NCBI GenBank assembly: GCA_031267335.1 | Contig: JAIRZH010000032.1 | Coordinates: forward strand, 1 to 6,147 | Length of the DNA stretch: 6,147 bases | From: Oscillospiraceae bacterium | GTDB taxonomy: Bacteria; Bacillota; Clostridia; Oscillospirales; Acutalibacteraceae | Direction of reading: 5' to 3' | In this document: piece after piece, positions 6,122 through 6,147 of the stretch | Layout: each line of letters opens with the position of its first letter | Numbering within the stretch: the first letter of the stretch is position 1 | Notes under the pieces: model-generated | What the model saw: the letters and a program-made list of their open reading frames with translations, nothing else | What the model was told of the DNA's origin: nothing | Database searches by the model: none | Position numbers and translations under genes: made by a program

Positions 6122-6147
6122 ACGGTGGCTCGTTGCACTTCGCCAAG

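Larger units (their letters stand above)
5913..6147. other. Region upstream of carB, non-coding as far as visible
   Basis: It holds the AT-rich carB leader (to about 6050) and the GC-richer hairpin block to the edge. On the minus strand one frame is open from the edge to a TAA at 6045-6043 (34 codons, including FFSKEMGTKSKALK). The codon-aligned plus-strand frame is open from a TAG at 6034 to the edge, with no ATG. Neither can be called a gene here; the minus-strand frame could be the tail of a gene beyond the window. Confidence 0.5.

Noticed and set aside
6043..6147. 34-codon minus-strand open frame entering from the right edge
   Set aside because: It is too short, has an equally open codon-aligned antisense frame, and lies wholly in the hairpin block. 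It could be the tail of a gene, but this window cannot show that.

Overview
The window is very AT-rich. Coding strands are rich in Lys, Asn, Ile and Phe codons, and intergenic DNA is nearly all A and T. All convincing genes lie on the minus strand. The one housekeeping gene, carB, encodes a protein that reads closest to Clostridia-type (Firmicutes) CarB by my recollection of the family, for example the SSRTVPF and TSLDTA segments. AT bias, a carB apart from carA, and an effector-like gene nearby would suit a host-associated, reduced-genome Clostridia relative such as a protist symbiont. That placement is inference; no rRNA or other marker gene is present.

Layout from right to left, the direction of transcription. 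Positions 5913-6147 are non-coding: an AT-rich carB leader, then a GC-richer block with a long nested hairpin that reaches the window edge. carB (5912-2691) is complete: 1073 codons, TTG start, both ATP-grasp halves and the allosteric domain. After a weak terminator candidate comes a tiny ORF with a signal-peptide-like sequence (2599-2474). Next is a predicted ADP-ribosyltransferase (2418-1558) with an LYR motif, a degenerate STS motif (SCT) and an ExE motif (ENE). Its start is unclear: the frame is open to 2478 and encodes a Lys-rich stretch before the hydrophobic segment, but without a normal start codon. Just after that segment it carries an in-frame 27-bp tandem duplication. A 363-bp spacer (1195-1557) holds a perfect-consensus promoter (TTGACA, 17 bp, TATAAT) and a palindrome-rich leader. 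The last gene (1194 to the left edge) is a lysine-rich, helical, coiled-coil-like protein with a GTG start, at least 398 codons, ending here in a hydrophobic, glycine-containing membrane segment.

carB supplies carbamoyl phosphate for pyrimidine and arginine synthesis. The other two substantial genes look like accessory host-interaction or toxin-type proteins: a membrane-anchored or exported ART and a coiled-coil protein with a membrane segment. They are probably separate transcription units, because the coiled-coil gene has its own strong promoter. Nothing visible links them functionally to carB.
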